A stretch of DNA of 64,000 nucleotides from Paenibacillus sp. FSL H8-0048 (GCF_038002825.1 NZ_JBBODF010000001.1:5456001-5520000); one strand, 5' to 3'. Positions 43,067 to 53,559 are shown, numbered from the stretch's first letter. Notes: a model not told the origin generated them from the letters alone. A program made the numbers and translations.

Positions 43067-44893
43067 GTGATTTCATTTTTAAAACGGTTTTTAATTGGCA
43101 GACCCTTAAAGTCCAGTGAGCTCGGAGAGCAAAAGTTAAATAAAAAGAAAGCACTGGCTATACTGTCTTCTGATGCGCTGTCATCCGTGGCCTACGGGCC
43201 GGAGCAGATACTGATTGTTCTGGTTACGGTTGGGGCCGCCGCCTTCTGGTATTCGATCCCGATTGCGCTGGGTGTGCTGATCCTGCTGACCGCGCTCATT
43301 CTGTCCTACCGGCAGATTATTTTTGCTTATTCCCACGGCGGGGGCGCCTATGTGGTGTCCAAGGAGAACCTGGGCAAGTATCCGGGGTTAATTGCCGGCG
43401 GTTCGCTGCTGGTTGACTATATTCTAACGGTTGCTGTAAGCATATCGGCGGGGACGGATGCCATCACCTCAGCGTTTCCAAGCCTGCATGAGCATAAAGT
43501 GGTGATTGCCATTGCTTTTGTGCTGCTGATCACGATTTTGAACCTAAGAGGAGTAACGGAATCTGCCTCCGTCCTCGCTTATCCGGTCTATTTATTCGTC
43601 CTGGCCTTATTCATCCTTATTGGTACAGGTCTGTACAACATCTTGTCAGGTAACGTTCCGGCAGAGCTGCATACCTCGCTGGGTACTCCTGTAGCGGGAA
43701 TAAGCCTATTTCTATTATTGCGCGCATTTTCTTCCGGGAGCTCTGCGTTAACGGGGGTTGAAGCGATCTCCAATGCCATACCGAATTTCAAAAGCCCGGA
43801 AGCGTCCAACGCCTCCAAAACCTTAATCGCCATGGGCGTGTTACTGGCTGTCATGTTCTCAGGCATTGTGGTGTTAGCTTATTATTACGGGATTGCACCC
43901 CGCGCTGACGTCACTGTGGTGTCGCAAATTGCCGAGCAAACCTTTGGCCGGAATGCGATGTACTATTTTATCCAAGGAACGACTGCATTAATCTTGATAC
44001 TGGCTGCCAATACCGGTTATTCCGCCTTTCCACTACTGGCTGTGAACCTTGCCAAGGATAAATTCATTCCGCGAATGTTTACTATGCGGGGGGACCGGCT
44101 GGGCTACTCCAACGGCATTATCATATTGGGTGTTCTGTCCATGCTTCTGATTTATGTCTTTGAGGGGAAAACAGAGCAGCTGATTCCTTTATATGCTGTA
44201 GGTGTGTTCATTCCCTTTACGTTGTCGCAGAGCGGGATGATGGTGAAATGGCTCCGGGAAAAGCCAGCAGGCTGGGTGCAAAAGTTCATCATTAACACGG
44301 TTGGCGCTCTAATCAGCTTCGTGGTGACGATGATGTTCTTCATGACCAAGTTTACTCAGGTATGGCCGGTATTTGTCTTCCTGCCGATTCTGCTCCTGGT
44401 GTTCCACCGGATTCATAAGCATTATGAGGCCATTGCGGACCAGCTTAGAATTACGACCTGTGAGGAAACGATCAAGATTGAAGGCAATGTGATTATCGTG
44501 CCGGTTGCCGGAATCACTCATGTCGTAATGAACTCCCTGGAATATGCCAAGTCGCTGTCTCCGCAGCAGATTATAGCCGTCTACGTGCCCTTCGAGCGGG
44601 AAGATGAAGCGGTGTTCGAGGAGAAGTGGAGAAAGTGGCAGCCGGACGTAAGGTTAGTAACCCTATATACTCCTTATAGAAGCATCGTACAGCCATTGAC
44701 CAAGTTTATTGATAAAGTGAATTGGAAGGCTGCAGAGCTGAATCATAGAGTAACGGTAATTATTCCACAGTTCATTCCGAAGAAAGGCTGGCATAATATC
44801 CTTCATAATCAATCGAGTCTGCTGATACGCGCCCGTCTGCTGTTCCGCAGTGATGTGATTGTCACTACAGTGCCTTATCATTTAAAGAAGTGA
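43067..44893 (+). CDS. kimA: KimA-type potassium importer (APC superfamily)
   Basis: A 608-residue transporter closely resembling B. subtilis KimA/YdaO, a proton-coupled high-affinity potassium importer inhibited by c-di-AMP. The N-terminus FLKRFLIGRPLKSSELGEQKL, then ALAILSSDALSSVAYGPEQIL and GGGAYVVSKENLG near residue 90, are the family's marks. Twelve helices cover about residues 30-460, and a cytoplasmic C-terminal domain (450-608) follows, the part that binds c-di-AMP. It is monocistronic, with terminators before and after. Regulation at RNA level by a ydaO riboswitch is not apparent here. Confidence 0.9.
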   Translation: MISFLKRFLIGRPLKSSELGEQKLNKKKALAILSSDALSSVAYGPEQILIVLVTVGAAAFWYSIPIALGVLILLTALILSYRQIIFAYSHGGGAYVVSKENLGKYPGLIAGGSLLVDYILTVAVSISAGTDAITSAFPSLHEHKVVIAIAFVLLITILNLRGVTESASVLAYPVYLFVLALFILIGTGLYNILSGNVPAELHTSLGTPVAGISLFLLLRAFSSGSSALTGVEAISNAIPNFKSPEASNASKTLIAMGVLLAVMFSGIVVLAYYYGIAPRADVTVVSQIAEQTFGRNAMYYFIQGTTALILILAANTGYSAFPLLAVNLAKDKFIPRMFTMRGDRLGYSNGIIILGVLSMLLIYVFEGKTEQLIPLYAVGVFIPFTLSQSGMMVKWLREKPAGWVQKFIINTVGALISFVVTMMFFMTKFTQVWPVFVFLPILLLVFHRIHKHYEAIADQLRITTCEETIKIEGNVIIVPVAGITHVVMNSLEYAKSLSPQQIIAVYVPFEREDEAVFEEKWRKWQPDVRLVTLYTPYRSIVQPLTKFIDKVNWKAAELNHRVTVIIPQFIPKKGWHNILHNQSSLLIRARLLFRSDVIVTTVPYHLKK

Positions 44894-44905
44894 TGGATTA
44901 TAAAA

Positions 44906-44943
44906 AAGCCTGCACCCCTCTATACCGGGCGTGCAGGCTTCTT
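44906..44943. terminator. Bidirectional terminator between kimA and the calcium ATPase
   Basis: AAGCCTGCAC and GTGCAGGCTT form a perfect ten-pair stem between converging genes; A-rich sequence precedes it and T-rich follows, so it can serve both strands. Confidence 0.85.
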
Positions 44944-44975
44944 GCTGTTATTAAGGTTCGTTAAGTTAGCCTAGC

Positions 44976-47630
44976 TTAAGCAGCCTGCTTCGCAGGCAGC
45001 AGACGGCGGACCAGCTTCGCCAGCTCCATCACAATGACTGCGCCTAGGGCGAGTCCGGTGGCGGTCAGCCAGTGGTTCATTCCGAACGTGGCAGGGATCG
45101 AGAAGATCTCTCTGACACCTGGCAGGACCGCAATGCCGTAGAAGGCGAAGCAGATCATGACCGCGCCGATTACATATTTGTTGCTGAAGAATCCAGCTTC
45201 CACTGAGGTCTGGCTATTGGAGCGGGCAGCAAAGGTCTGCAGGGTGCGCGCCAGAATCAGTGTGGTGAAGGCCATCGCAATCCCCATTTCATCCGAATGC
45301 TGCAGCCCGATATACTGGGAGGTAATTACGGCGATCCCGATCAGCAGACCACGGGTGATCACTGCCTGCATCATCCCGCCTGCGAAGATGCCTTCGCTGA
45401 TGTCCCGCGGCTTGCGGCTCATTACATCCGGCTCGGCCTTTTCCATGCCCAGTGCAATCGCCGGGAGGGAGTCATTCGCCAGGTTAATGAACAACAGCTG
45501 AATCGCCGTGAACGGATTGATCCAGTCGAAGATCAGGGCGAACAGGATGGCGATAATCGCCCCCAGATTGCCGGCGAACAGATAGGCGATCGCCTTCTTA
45601 ATGTTATCGAACACTGTCCGGCCAACGGCCACTGCATTGACAATCGACACGAAGTTATCATCGGTGAGGATCATAGCCGCCGAATCCTTGGCAACATCGG
45701 TTCCGCTGCCCATCGCAACTCCGATATCGGCCTGCTTCAGTGCCGGGGCATCATTGACACCGTCACCGGTCATGGCGGTGATTTTACCCTTGCGCTGCCA
45801 GGCCCGGACGATCCGGATCTTGTTCTCCGGGGAGACGCGGGCGTAGACGCCGATCTGCTCCAATCTGCTGTCCAGCTCTTCGTCGGACATGGCGTCCAGC
45901 TCCTGGCCGGTCACTGCGATCTCATGCTCCGCCATCAGCCCGATGTCGCGGCCTATGGCCTGGGCGGTGGTTTTATGGTCCCCGGTGATCATAATCGTAC
46001 GGATACCTGCTTTGTTCGACTCAGCAATAGAGCCATATACGGCCTCGCGCGGCGGGTCAATCATCGCCGACAGGCCGACCAGCACCATGTCATGCTCATC
46101 GTCAAGGCCCACCTCAGTCACCGTGTCCGGCACGTTCTTATAGGCATAAGCAAGCACGCGCAGCGCTCTGCTGGAGAACTGTTCATTCGCTTCATTGAAG
46201 TATTCCAGGACCTCCTCTGACAGCGGAACCTCCTGGCCCTCCAGCAGGACATGGGAGCATCTGCTGAACAGAACATCCGGACCGCCTTTCGTAAGCAGGG
46301 CTTTCTGACCTTCGAACGTATGCAATGTGGTCATTAGCTTGCGTTCCGAATCGAACGGCAGCTCGGCCTCGCGCGGGAAGTTATCGCGGATCTCGCGGTA
46401 ATCCCTGTCCTTGTTATTACTGAAGGCAATCAGTGCTACCTCGGTCGGGTCGCCCAGTTCCTTGCCTTCTTCATTAATATTGGAGTCGTTACAGAGTACG
46501 GCGATATGCAGCAGCTTGCGGGCTTCTTCCGACCAGTCATCGGCCTTCAGCTTGAACTGCTCCTTCGGCCCTCCGGGGAGGAAATAATCGACAACCGTCA
46601 TTTTATTCTGGGTCAGCGTCCCGGTCTTGTCCGTACAGATGACGCTCGTTGATCCCAGTGCCTCTACAGCAGGCAGTTTACGGATAATTGCATGCTGACG
46701 GGCCATTTTGTTCGTGCCCACGGAGAGTACAATGGTTACGATAGAAGACAACGCCTCGGGGATAGCGGCGACGGCTACTGCAACAGCGAACATCAGGGCA
46801 TTCAGGATGGCTTCGGTGGTGTCCACCGTGTCATTCGAGAGCCAGACGCGTGCGGCCTGAATGGAGAAGATTAGTACAGACAGCAGCAGGACGGCAATTC
46901 CCAGCTTTTTGCCGAAGCTCTCCAGCTTGCGCTGCAGGGGCGTCTGTTTGGCTTCGGCACTCTCGATCAGCCCGGCGATCTTTCCGAGCTCGGTGCCGAG
47001 TGCCGTTCCTGTAATCACCAGAGTTCCCCGTCCATAGACGACCAGTGAGCCGCTGAAGGCCATGTTGCGCCGGTCACCCAGCGGAGCCTCCTGCGGGATC
47101 GGGTCAGTATGCTTTTCCACGGCTTCGGATTCGCCCGTCAGCATGCCCTCATCAATCCGCAGACTCCCGGATTCAATAATCCGTCCATCCGCAGGCACAT
47201 AATCACCAGCCTCCAGGAAGACGATGTCTCCCCGGACAAGCTCCCTTGCCGGAATCGACAGTAAGGCCCCGTCACGCATGACCTTGGCTTCGGGTGCGGA
47301 CATTTTACGCAGGGCGTCCAGTGAGCTCTCCGCCTTCCGGGTCTGCACCACACTAATTACAGCATTCAGAATCAGCACCACGAAGATGATGACGGATTCC
47401 ATAATATGTCCCATTACGATCTGAACGGTAGCCGCGATGAGCAGCACAATGACCATAGGATCTTTGAAATTCTCCAGAAACAGCTTCCATAGCGGGTCCT
47501 TCGCTTTGCCCTTCAACTCATTGTAGCCTTCCTTGGCCAGCCGGTTCTCTGCTTCAGCAGACGTAAGCCCGCTTGCGGAACTGCCGACTTCTTCCAGGGT
47601 GTCTGATATATGGCGGCGGTAATATTCCAT
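44976..47630 (-). CDS. P-type calcium-transporting ATPase
   Basis: P2A-type ion pump of 884 residues, like B. subtilis YloB and cyanobacterial PacL. The phosphorylation site is ICDKTGTLT near residue 330, the actuator motif is [10 protein letters not shown] near 165, the hinge is [17 protein letters not shown], and ten helices flank these domains. Ion-site residues PEAL in helix 4 ([11 protein letters not shown]) and the helix 6 NLANDSLPA motif fit a single calcium site. ATG 47630 is ten bases after GAGGAG; the TTG three codons before overlaps it. Confidence 0.93.
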   Translation of the reverse strand: MEYYRRHISDTLEEVGSSASGLTSAEAENRLAKEGYNELKGKAKDPLWKLFLENFKDPMVIVLLIAATVQIVMGHIMESVIIFVVLILNAVISVVQTRKAESSLDALRKMSAPEAKVMRDGALLSIPARELVRGDIVFLEAGDYVPADGRIIESGSLRIDEGMLTGESEAVEKHTDPIPQEAPLGDRRNMAFSGSLVVYGRGTLVITGTALGTELGKIAGLIESAEAKQTPLQRKLESFGKKLGIAVLLLSVLIFSIQAARVWLSNDTVDTTEAILNALMFAVAVAVAAIPEALSSIVTIVLSVGTNKMARQHAIIRKLPAVEALGSTSVICTDKTGTLTQNKMTVVDYFLPGGPKEQFKLKADDWSEEARKLLHIAVLCNDSNINEEGKELGDPTEVALIAFSNNKDRDYREIRDNFPREAELPFDSERKLMTTLHTFEGQKALLTKGGPDVLFSRCSHVLLEGQEVPLSEEVLEYFNEANEQFSSRALRVLAYAYKNVPDTVTEVGLDDEHDMVLVGLSAMIDPPREAVYGSIAESNKAGIRTIMITGDHKTTAQAIGRDIGLMAEHEIAVTGQELDAMSDEELDSRLEQIGVYARVSPENKIRIVRAWQRKGKITAMTGDGVNDAPALKQADIGVAMGSGTDVAKDSAAMILTDDNFVSIVNAVAVGRTVFDNIKKAIAYLFAGNLGAIIAILFALIFDWINPFTAIQLLFINLANDSLPAIALGMEKAEPDVMSRKPRDISEGIFAGGMMQAVITRGLLIGIAVITSQYIGLQHSDEMGIAMAFTTLILARTLQTFAARSNSQTSVEAGFFSNKYVIGAVMICFAFYGIAVLPGVREIFSIPATFGMNHWLTATGLALGAVIVMELAKLVRRLLPAKQAA

Positions 47631-47800
47631 CAGGTACAAGCTCCTCTCCCGTTAGTTATTCTTTAGTCTGTATGGTCCAAATTTACGTTATATAGTATGA
47701 CAAGTTTCAAGATTTTCAGCCCGGGCGGCTAATTACTTATACCCCAAAGGGCGGCTTTTGTATAAAATCAAAGAAAATAGTTATAGTGTTGCGGAACCAG

Positions 47801-47834
47801 AGACGCTAAGGGCCATGCCCAGGCGTCTTTTTTT
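47801..47834 (+). terminator. Orphan terminator-like hairpin upstream of the solute-binding protein
   Basis: AGACGC, then GGGC-cat-GCCC, then GCGTCT and seven T. No gene on the plus strand ends here: the calcium ATPase gene begins at 47630 on the other strand. It may be an attenuator in a long leader of the sugar operon. A TATAAT lies at 47911, without a clear -35 box. Confidence 0.6.
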
Positions 47835-47967
47835 GTACTTTTAGAGCAAAACCCATAAAAAGTGGTATTTTTCCCAATGAGGGTTCCTTATGCCGGAGAG
47901 GGACAGGCACTATAATATGAAGGCGGTTACATAAAACCGAGGATGAATATAAAAGGGGAGGCAAAGT

Positions 47968-49386
47968 ATGAAAAGTATGAAGCGTGTTTTAGCGGGGCTC
48001 TCAACAGTACTCGTAATGTCATCTGCTCTGGCAGGCTGCGGCGGGAACTCAGGTAATAGCTCGTCCGGCGCAGCTGCAACAACGGCTCCGGCATCGAATG
48101 CGGCAGAGGCAACCAAAGCTCCTGATGCAGGTAGCGGTGAGAAGGTAACGATCAATCTGTGGAGCTTCACCGATGAAATTCCGAACATGACTAAGAAGTA
48201 TTTGGAAATCCATCCCGAGGCAAATGTAGAGTTCAAAACTACGATTGTTGCAACTACAGACGGCGCATATCAGCCTGCGCTTGACCAGGCTCTAGCTGCC
48301 GGCGGCAAAGATGCACCTGATATTTATGCTACTGAAGGCGCATTCGTACTCAAATATACACAAGGTGATGCATCCACTTTTGCAGCCAACTATGCGGACC
48401 TGGGCCTTACTGATCAAATGGTTAAGGATGCAGGCATTGCCCAGTACTCTGTAGATATTGGCAGCAGCACTGACGGACAGCTGAAAGGTCTCGGATATCA
48501 GGCCACAGGCGGAGCCTTTATCTATCGCCGCTCGCTTGCCAAAGATGTATTTGGAACAGATGACCCGGCTAAGATTAAGGATGAGGTGGGTCCAGGCTGG
48601 GATAAATTCTTCAGTGCAGCAGAGAAGCTGAAAGCTAAAGGGTATGCTGCAGTTTCCGGTGACGGCGATATCTGGCACGCGATCGAAAACAGCTCGGATA
48701 AAGGCTGGATTGTCGATGGCAAGCTGCATATCGATCCGAAGCGTGAAGAATTCCTTGATCTCTCTAAGAAGCTTAAAGACAATAACTACTACAACGATAC
48801 GACAGATTGGCAAGAAGCCTGGTTCGCTGATATGAACGGCACTGGCGAAAAACCAGTCTTCGGATTCTTCGGTCCGGCTTGGCTCATTAACTATACATTA
48901 AGCGAACATGCCAAAGATACAAAGGGTGACTGGGCAGTTACTGAATCCCCAACAGGATTCTTCTGGGGAGGCACTTGGTTGCTCGCTAACAAAGACGTAG
49001 TCAAGGACGAAGCCAAGAAAAAGGCGGTTGCAGACTTTATCAAGTGGGTAACGCTCGATACCACTGAAACCGGACTCCAGTACTACTGGGCTAACGGAAC
49101 GTTGAAAGATGGCGAGCAAGGCGCGAAGGACAGCGTTGCTTCCTCCGTTGTCATGGACAAGTCCAAGGGTGACTTGGAACTCGTTGGCGGACAGAACATC
49201 TTCGATATCTTTGTTCCGGCGAATGCCAACGCTTCCGGTAAGAACTTGACTGCATTCGACGAAACGATCAACAAGCTCTGGCGTGATCAAGTACGCGAAT
49301 ATACGGCAGGCAATAAGACCCGTGATAAAGCAATCGAAACCTTCAAACAGCAAGTCAAAGACCAACTTAATATTGATAGCGAATAA
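47968..49386 (+). CDS. ABC transporter solute-binding lipoprotein (sugar type)
   Basis: A 472-residue extracellular binding protein of the family 1 (MalE-like) fold. Lipoprotein signal with ALAGC (Cys25), a Ser/Ala-rich linker to about residue 52, then INLWSFTDEIPNM and the usual aromatic ligand-site residues (FFGPAWLINY, FFWGGTWLL). It is the first gene of a three-gene operon with two permeases and likely delivers an oligosaccharide. No ATPase gene is present, so a shared MsmX-type ATPase must energise the system. The start follows GGGGAGGCAAAGT. Confidence 0.93.
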   Translation: MKSMKRVLAGLSTVLVMSSALAGCGGNSGNSSSGAAATTAPASNAAEATKAPDAGSGEKVTINLWSFTDEIPNMTKKYLEIHPEANVEFKTTIVATTDGAYQPALDQALAAGGKDAPDIYATEGAFVLKYTQGDASTFAANYADLGLTDQMVKDAGIAQYSVDIGSSTDGQLKGLGYQATGGAFIYRRSLAKDVFGTDDPAKIKDEVGPGWDKFFSAAEKLKAKGYAAVSGDGDIWHAIENSSDKGWIVDGKLHIDPKREEFLDLSKKLKDNNYYNDTTDWQEAWFADMNGTGEKPVFGFFGPAWLINYTLSEHAKDTKGDWAVTESPTGFFWGGTWLLANKDVVKDEAKKKAVADFIKWVTLDTTETGLQYYWANGTLKDGEQGAKDSVASSVVMDKSKGDLELVGGQNIFDIFVPANANASGKNLTAFDETINKLWRDQVREYTAGNKTRDKAIETFKQQVKDQLNIDSE

Positions 49387-49395
49387 AAATTAAAC

Positions 49396-49425
49396 GAAGG
49401 GGCGGGGGAGTCATCCCGCCCCTTC
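49396..49425 (+). promoter_or_regulatory. Strong hairpin between binding protein and permease genes
   Basis: GAAGGGGCGGG and CCCGCCCCTTC form 11 pairs around an eight-base loop without a T-run. In such operons this hairpin usually stabilises or ends part of the transcripts, giving more binding protein than permease. Confidence 0.8.
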
Positions 49426-49448
49426 ATATCAACTAAAGGGGTGAGAGC

Positions 49449-50432
49449 ATGCGCCGCAAAGGTGTGAACTACTCTAAATTTGGCTATATTTTTACGTTTC
49501 CGTTTGTTTTGGCATTTCTGATTTTCTCACTCTATCCTATTTTATACACCGCATTCATCGGGTTCACGGATTTGCAGGGATTAATACCAAAACCAATACA
49601 TATTTTGGATAATCCTTTTCAGAATTTCAAAGATTTGCTTTTTAGTAATGCCTCTTTCCGGAAATCACTGATTAACACCGGATTGCTCTGGTTCCTTAAC
49701 TTCGTTCCTCAGATCCTTCTTGCGCTCTTACTCACTGCATGGTTCACTAACCAGCGTCTTAAAATTAGGGGACAGGGCTTTTTCAAGGTTCTGCTCTACA
49801 TGCCAAATGTTATTACTGCAGGTACCATCGCCTTGCTGTTCAGCACTCTGTTTGGCTATCCGATGGGTCCGGTAAACAGCTTTTTTCAAATGATGGGCTG
49901 GTCCGACGCTCCAATCTATTTCCTTCAGGATAAGACGGTAGCGCGGGGCATTGTGGCATTCATCCAGTTCTGGATGTGGTACGGAAACACCATGATCATC
50001 CTTATCGCAGGTGTTATGGGGATCAATCCTGCGCTCTTCGAGTCTGCGGCAATTGACGGTGCAAACGGAGTTCAGACGTTCTTCCGGATCACGCTGCCAA
50101 GTTTACGTACCATTATGTTATTCACGCTGATTACATCGATGGTCGGTGGCTTGACTATGTTTGATATTCCGCAGCTCTTCCTTGCAGGCGGACCGGATGA
50201 CTCTACGCTTACCACCTCCATGTTCATTTATGGGCAAGCCTTTAAAGGAAGCTATTTGTACAACCGTGCAGCTGCTGCGAGTATGATTATGTTCCTGATT
50301 TCGGGGATATTGTCCGCATTTGTGTTCTATCTAATGCGTGACCGTGACGCGGCCAGACTTAAAAAAATCGAAAAAATGCACCGGAAATCCACCAAGAGCA
50401 GCCAAAAGGGGGGCGTAGCACATGGACAATAA
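49449..50432 (+). CDS. Sugar ABC transporter permease (MalF type)
   Basis: A 327-residue inner-membrane subunit with about six helices and the EAA loop ESAAIDGANGVQTFFRITLP near residue 200, which docks the ATPase. The N-terminus has no large periplasmic insertion. It overlaps the next permease by 11 bases. Likely substrate an oligosaccharide, as for the binding protein before it. Confidence 0.93.
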   Translation: MRRKGVNYSKFGYIFTFPFVLAFLIFSLYPILYTAFIGFTDLQGLIPKPIHILDNPFQNFKDLLFSNASFRKSLINTGLLWFLNFVPQILLALLLTAWFTNQRLKIRGQGFFKVLLYMPNVITAGTIALLFSTLFGYPMGPVNSFFQMMGWSDAPIYFLQDKTVARGIVAFIQFWMWYGNTMIILIAGVMGINPALFESAAIDGANGVQTFFRITLPSLRTIMLFTLITSMVGGLTMFDIPQLFLAGGPDDSTLTTSMFIYGQAFKGSYLYNRAAAASMIMFLISGILSAFVFYLMRDRDAARLKKIEKMHRKSTKSSQKGGVAHGQ

Positions 50433-51276
50433 TCAAAAAGGCGGAAATGTCACCCGGACGATCAATAAAACGATTATTTATATCGTTTGTATCAGCCTGG
50501 CGTTGCTCAGCATTTTACCGTTTTGGATCATGTTTGTTAACGCCACCCGCTCTTCGGCACAAATTCAAGCAGGTCTCTCGCTATTGCCTTCAACGCATAT
50601 GATGGACAACCTGCGGGTGCTGCTCGAAAAGAGCTTCGATCCGATTCAGGGGTTCATGAATTCATTTATTATTTCGGCTTCAGCCACTCTCCTGACTGTC
50701 TATTTCTCATCCCTTGCGGCGTATGGTCTGGTGACTTATAGCTGGAAGCTGCGCGGGGCATTCTTTACCTTTATTTTGTGTGTAATGATGATTCCCTCTC
50801 AGGCAAGTGCCATTGGTTTCTATCAGTTTATGTATAAAATTCATTGGACGAACAGCTTCCTTCCACTGATTCTTCCTGCAATTGCCGCGCCGGCTGTAGT
50901 GTTCTTTATGCGCCAGTATCTGCTGGCCACACTGTCGATTGAGATTGTGGAAGCAGCACGCGTGGACGGGTCCGGTGAGTTTAAAACCTTTAACCGCATC
51001 ATCTTGCCGCTGATGGTTCCGGCAGTCGCAACGCAGGCCATCTTCGCCTTCGTGGGCAACTGGAACAACTTGTTCATGCCGTTAATCCTCCTTACTCAGA
51101 AGGAGAAGTACACGATGCCGATCATGGTCAGCTTGCTCCGGGGGGATATATACAAGACCTCCTTCGGCTCGATTTACATGGGGCTGGCGCTGACGGCATT
51201 GCCGCTGTTCGTAGTCTACTTCCTGCTGTCCCGTTATATTATCGCAGGTGTAGCACTGGGCGGAGTCAAAGAATAA
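50422..51276 (+). CDS. Sugar ABC transporter permease (MalG type)
   Basis: A 284-residue permease with six helices and the EAA loop EAARVDGSGEFKTFNRIILPL near residue 175. The pair with the MalF-type permease forms the channel. The start overlaps the previous gene after AGGGGGGCGTAGCAC. A terminator follows at 51308. Confidence 0.93.
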   Translation: MDNNQKGGNVTRTINKTIIYIVCISLALLSILPFWIMFVNATRSSAQIQAGLSLLPSTHMMDNLRVLLEKSFDPIQGFMNSFIISASATLLTVYFSSLAAYGLVTYSWKLRGAFFTFILCVMMIPSQASAIGFYQFMYKIHWTNSFLPLILPAIAAPAVVFFMRQYLLATLSIEIVEAARVDGSGEFKTFNRIILPLMVPAVATQAIFAFVGNWNNLFMPLILLTQKEKYTMPIMVSLLRGDIYKTSFGSIYMGLALTALPLFVVYFLLSRYIIAGVALGGVKE

Positions 51277-51307
51277 CCGGATCAGGATAGCTGTGAAGAC
51301 AAACCAT

Positions 51308-51354
51308 ACTGCAGAGAAGGTCCATTCCGGTGGAACATTCTACTGCAGTTTTTT
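51308..51354 (+). terminator. Terminator of the sugar ABC operon
   Basis: ACTGCAG and CTGCAGT pair over an inner imperfect stem (GGTCCA, TGGAAC), followed by six T. Confidence 0.75.
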
Positions 51355-51426
51355 GTGTGCGGCGGGTTGAATGAACATCCGGCATCAGGTAAGGTGGAAG
51401 GATCAACGGATAGGGGGGAAGCAGCA

Positions 51427-51915
51427 GTGAAAATCGGATTGTTAATTATCGACCTGCAAGAGGTCCATGTAAGCGGGGTAGAGCAGAAGGAAATTGACCG
51501 CGCCTGCGAGTATATCAATTTTGTCTCGGGACTGCTGCGCGCCAAGGGACATGCCGTTATTCATATTCAGGATATTGAGGGCATGCAGCCGTCTGAGGAA
51601 GCGAAGTTCGCGATTATCCCCGGCGTTGAGGTTCAGGAGACGGATTTCAATGTGAAGAAGGAATACTCGAATGCCTTTTGGAAGACGGATCTGGAGGAGC
51701 TTGTGCGGGAGCAGGGCATCGATCTGCTGATCCTCTCCGGCTATGCCGCCGAGCATTGCGTACTGTTCACCTATAACGGTGCTGCCGAGAGGGGAATTAA
51801 GGCGGTGCTGTTGCAGAATGGGATTCTAAGCTCGCACAAGGATGTAATCACGGCGGCGTACAGAGACCGGAATCTGATTTCGTATCCTGTGATTCAGGCC
51901 CTGGTTCAATCTTAG
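51427..51915 (+). CDS. Isochorismatase-like cysteine hydrolase
   Basis: A 162-residue hydrolase of the isochorismatase fold. The catalytic triad can be seen: Asp in LLIIDLQEVH (residue 9), Lys in the NVKKEYSNAFW segment, and Cys in GYAAEHCVLFTY. Members act on amides such as nicotinamide or on unknown substrates; this one cannot be placed further. GTG 51427 follows GGGGGGAAGCAGCA; the open frame continues back to 51355. Confidence 0.85.
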   Translation: MKIGLLIIDLQEVHVSGVEQKEIDRACEYINFVSGLLRAKGHAVIHIQDIEGMQPSEEAKFAIIPGVEVQETDFNVKKEYSNAFWKTDLEELVREQGIDLLILSGYAAEHCVLFTYNGAAERGIKAVLLQNGILSSHKDVITAAYRDRNLISYPVIQALVQS

Positions 51916-51974
51916 CTGGAGAAGGAACGCCGGACGATTGAGAAGATAGGGAGCTTCAGATGACGTCACCAAAA

Positions 51975-52008
51975 AACACCTCCGGCGCCGAATGGGCCTT
52001 GAGGTGTT
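51975..52008. terminator. Bidirectional terminator
   Basis: AACACCTC and GAGGTGTT pair around an 18-base loop with A- and T-rich flanks, between the converging hydrolase and monooxygenase genes. Confidence 0.8.
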
Positions 52009-52038
52009 TTGGGTATGCTGTGCTGTGCTTGCGTGCAG

Positions 52039-53109
52039 TTATTTCCCCTCAGCACGGGCTAACTCTGCATGCACGATAGGGGCCACCTTGGTGCCCAGCA
52101 GCTCGATGGCGCGCAGGACCTCACGGTGCGGCATGTAGCCTACATTCACATGCAGGAAGAACCGGGTCACGCCGAGATTCTTACGCAGCAGAATGATCTT
52201 CTCGGCGACATACTCTGCGTCACCGACATAGAGGGCGCCGCGTAAGCTGCGGGCATCGTCGAAGGCTGCGCGGTTGTAGGTTCCGCCCCATCCGCGTTCG
52301 CGTCCGATGACATTCATCTGGGCCTGGGTGGAAGGGTAGAACAAGGCCGCGGCCTGTTCGTTAGTTTCACCTACGAAGCCATGGGAGTGTGTGGCAATCT
52401 GCAGCTTGTCCGGATTATGCCCGGCGCGTGCTGCTGCTTCCTTGTACAGGTTCACCAGCGGAGCGAACCGCTCCGGCATTCCGCCAATAATGGCGAAGGC
52501 AATGGGCAGACCCAGTGTTCCGGCCCGCACGGCAGATTCGGGATTGCCGCCGCTGGCGACCCAGACCGGAAGCGGGTCCTGAACAGCACGGGGATAGACC
52601 GGCAGATTGTGAATTGCAGGACGATGCCCGCCGCGCCAGGTGACCTTCTCGGAGGCGCGGATCGCCAGCAGCAGCTCCAGATTCTCCTCGAACAATTCAT
52701 CGTAATCCTCCAGACTGTAACCGAACAGCGGGAAGGACTCAGTGAACGAACCGCGTCCGGCCATAATCTCTGCCCTGCCGTTCGAGAGGCCGTCCAGCGT
52801 AGCGAAATCCTGGTAAACCCGCACCGGGTCATCCGAAGATAAGACGCTGACCGCACTGGTCAGTCTAATCCGCTTGGTTGTCGCTGCCGCTGCGGCGAGG
52901 ATTACAGCCGGGGCACTTCCTGCATAATCCTTACGGTGATGCTCGCCTATTCCATATACGTCCAGGCCCACCTGATCAGCGAGCACGATCTCCTCGACAG
53001 CTTCCCGCAGCCGTTCTGCATGACTGATCGTCTGCCCTGTCACCGGGTCCGGTGTAGTCTCCAAAAACGTACTTATCCCAATTTCCATAATTTTCTTATC
53101 CTCGGCCAT
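52039..53109 (-). CDS. Luciferase-like flavin-dependent monooxygenase
   Basis: A 356-residue LLM-class oxidoreductase with a TIM-barrel fold. Segments [51 protein letters not shown] and [21 protein letters not shown] match the SP_0267/Atu2307-type group of bacterial luciferase-like proteins. These use reduced FMN, but their substrate is not known. Single gene, with GGGGCGG ahead of the ATG. Confidence 0.9.
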   Translation of the reverse strand: MAEDKKIMEIGISTFLETTPDPVTGQTISHAERLREAVEEIVLADQVGLDVYGIGEHHRKDYAGSAPAVILAAAAATTKRIRLTSAVSVLSSDDPVRVYQDFATLDGLSNGRAEIMAGRGSFTESFPLFGYSLEDYDELFEENLELLLAIRASEKVTWRGGHRPAIHNLPVYPRAVQDPLPVWVASGGNPESAVRAGTLGLPIAFAIIGGMPERFAPLVNLYKEAAARAGHNPDKLQIATHSHGFVGETNEQAAALFYPSTQAQMNVIGRERGWGGTYNRAAFDDARSLRGALYVGDAEYVAEKIILLRKNLGVTRFFLHVNVGYMPHREVLRAIELLGTKVAPIVHAELARAEGK

Positions 53110-53234
53110 AATGATCCGCCCCTTTCTTCATGTCATCATTCTACTATACTTTTTAATGTTTCTCAACTTTAGTAAGTGAAATGGATGATTTTTATTAGTA
53201 TATACGGAAGACTCCGTGATTAGCAGGACGCGCC

Positions 53235-53512
53235 GATGTATGCGAAAAACCGAACACACTGGACAAGTACGTGGGGACGTGTGCGGATGTAATCGAAAAA
53301 CCGATTACAATTGAACCGGACGCGGCGTGTAGGCGATTGTAATCGAAAAACCGATTACAATGGGACCGGACGCGGCGCGAAGGTGAAATGTAATCGAAAA
53401 ACCGATTACAATGGGACCGGACGCGGCGCGAAGGTGAAATGTAATCGAAAAACCGATTACAATGGGACCGGACGCGGCGTGTAGGCGAAATGTAATCGAA
53501 AAACCGATTACA
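53235..53512. repeat. Tandem array of a 22-base palindromic repeat at 50-51 base spacing
   Basis: Five copies of TGTAATCG-aaaaac-CGATTACA start at 53288, 53338, 53389, 53440 and 53491; a decayed copy lies at about 53235. The 29-base segments between them are also partly conserved (GGGACCGGACGCGGCG then GAAGGTGAAA or GTAGGCGAAA). Each core can fold into a hairpin with eight pairs. The 51-base period keeps reading frames open on the minus strand, so the open frames there are artefacts. Confidence 0.9.
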
Positions 53513-53559
53513 ATGGGCATTTTGCCAGGTACGAGGGGGCGAGGGTCTACACTTCTCCA

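Noticed and set aside
45297-46220. A 307-codon open frame opposite the calcium ATPase gene
   Set aside because: It is a shadow of the GC-rich P-type ATPase gene, whose motifs are unmistakable.
53288-53512. CRISPR-like repeat-spacer layout
   Set aside because: The spacers are largely identical to each other, there are only five units, and no cas gene is nearby.
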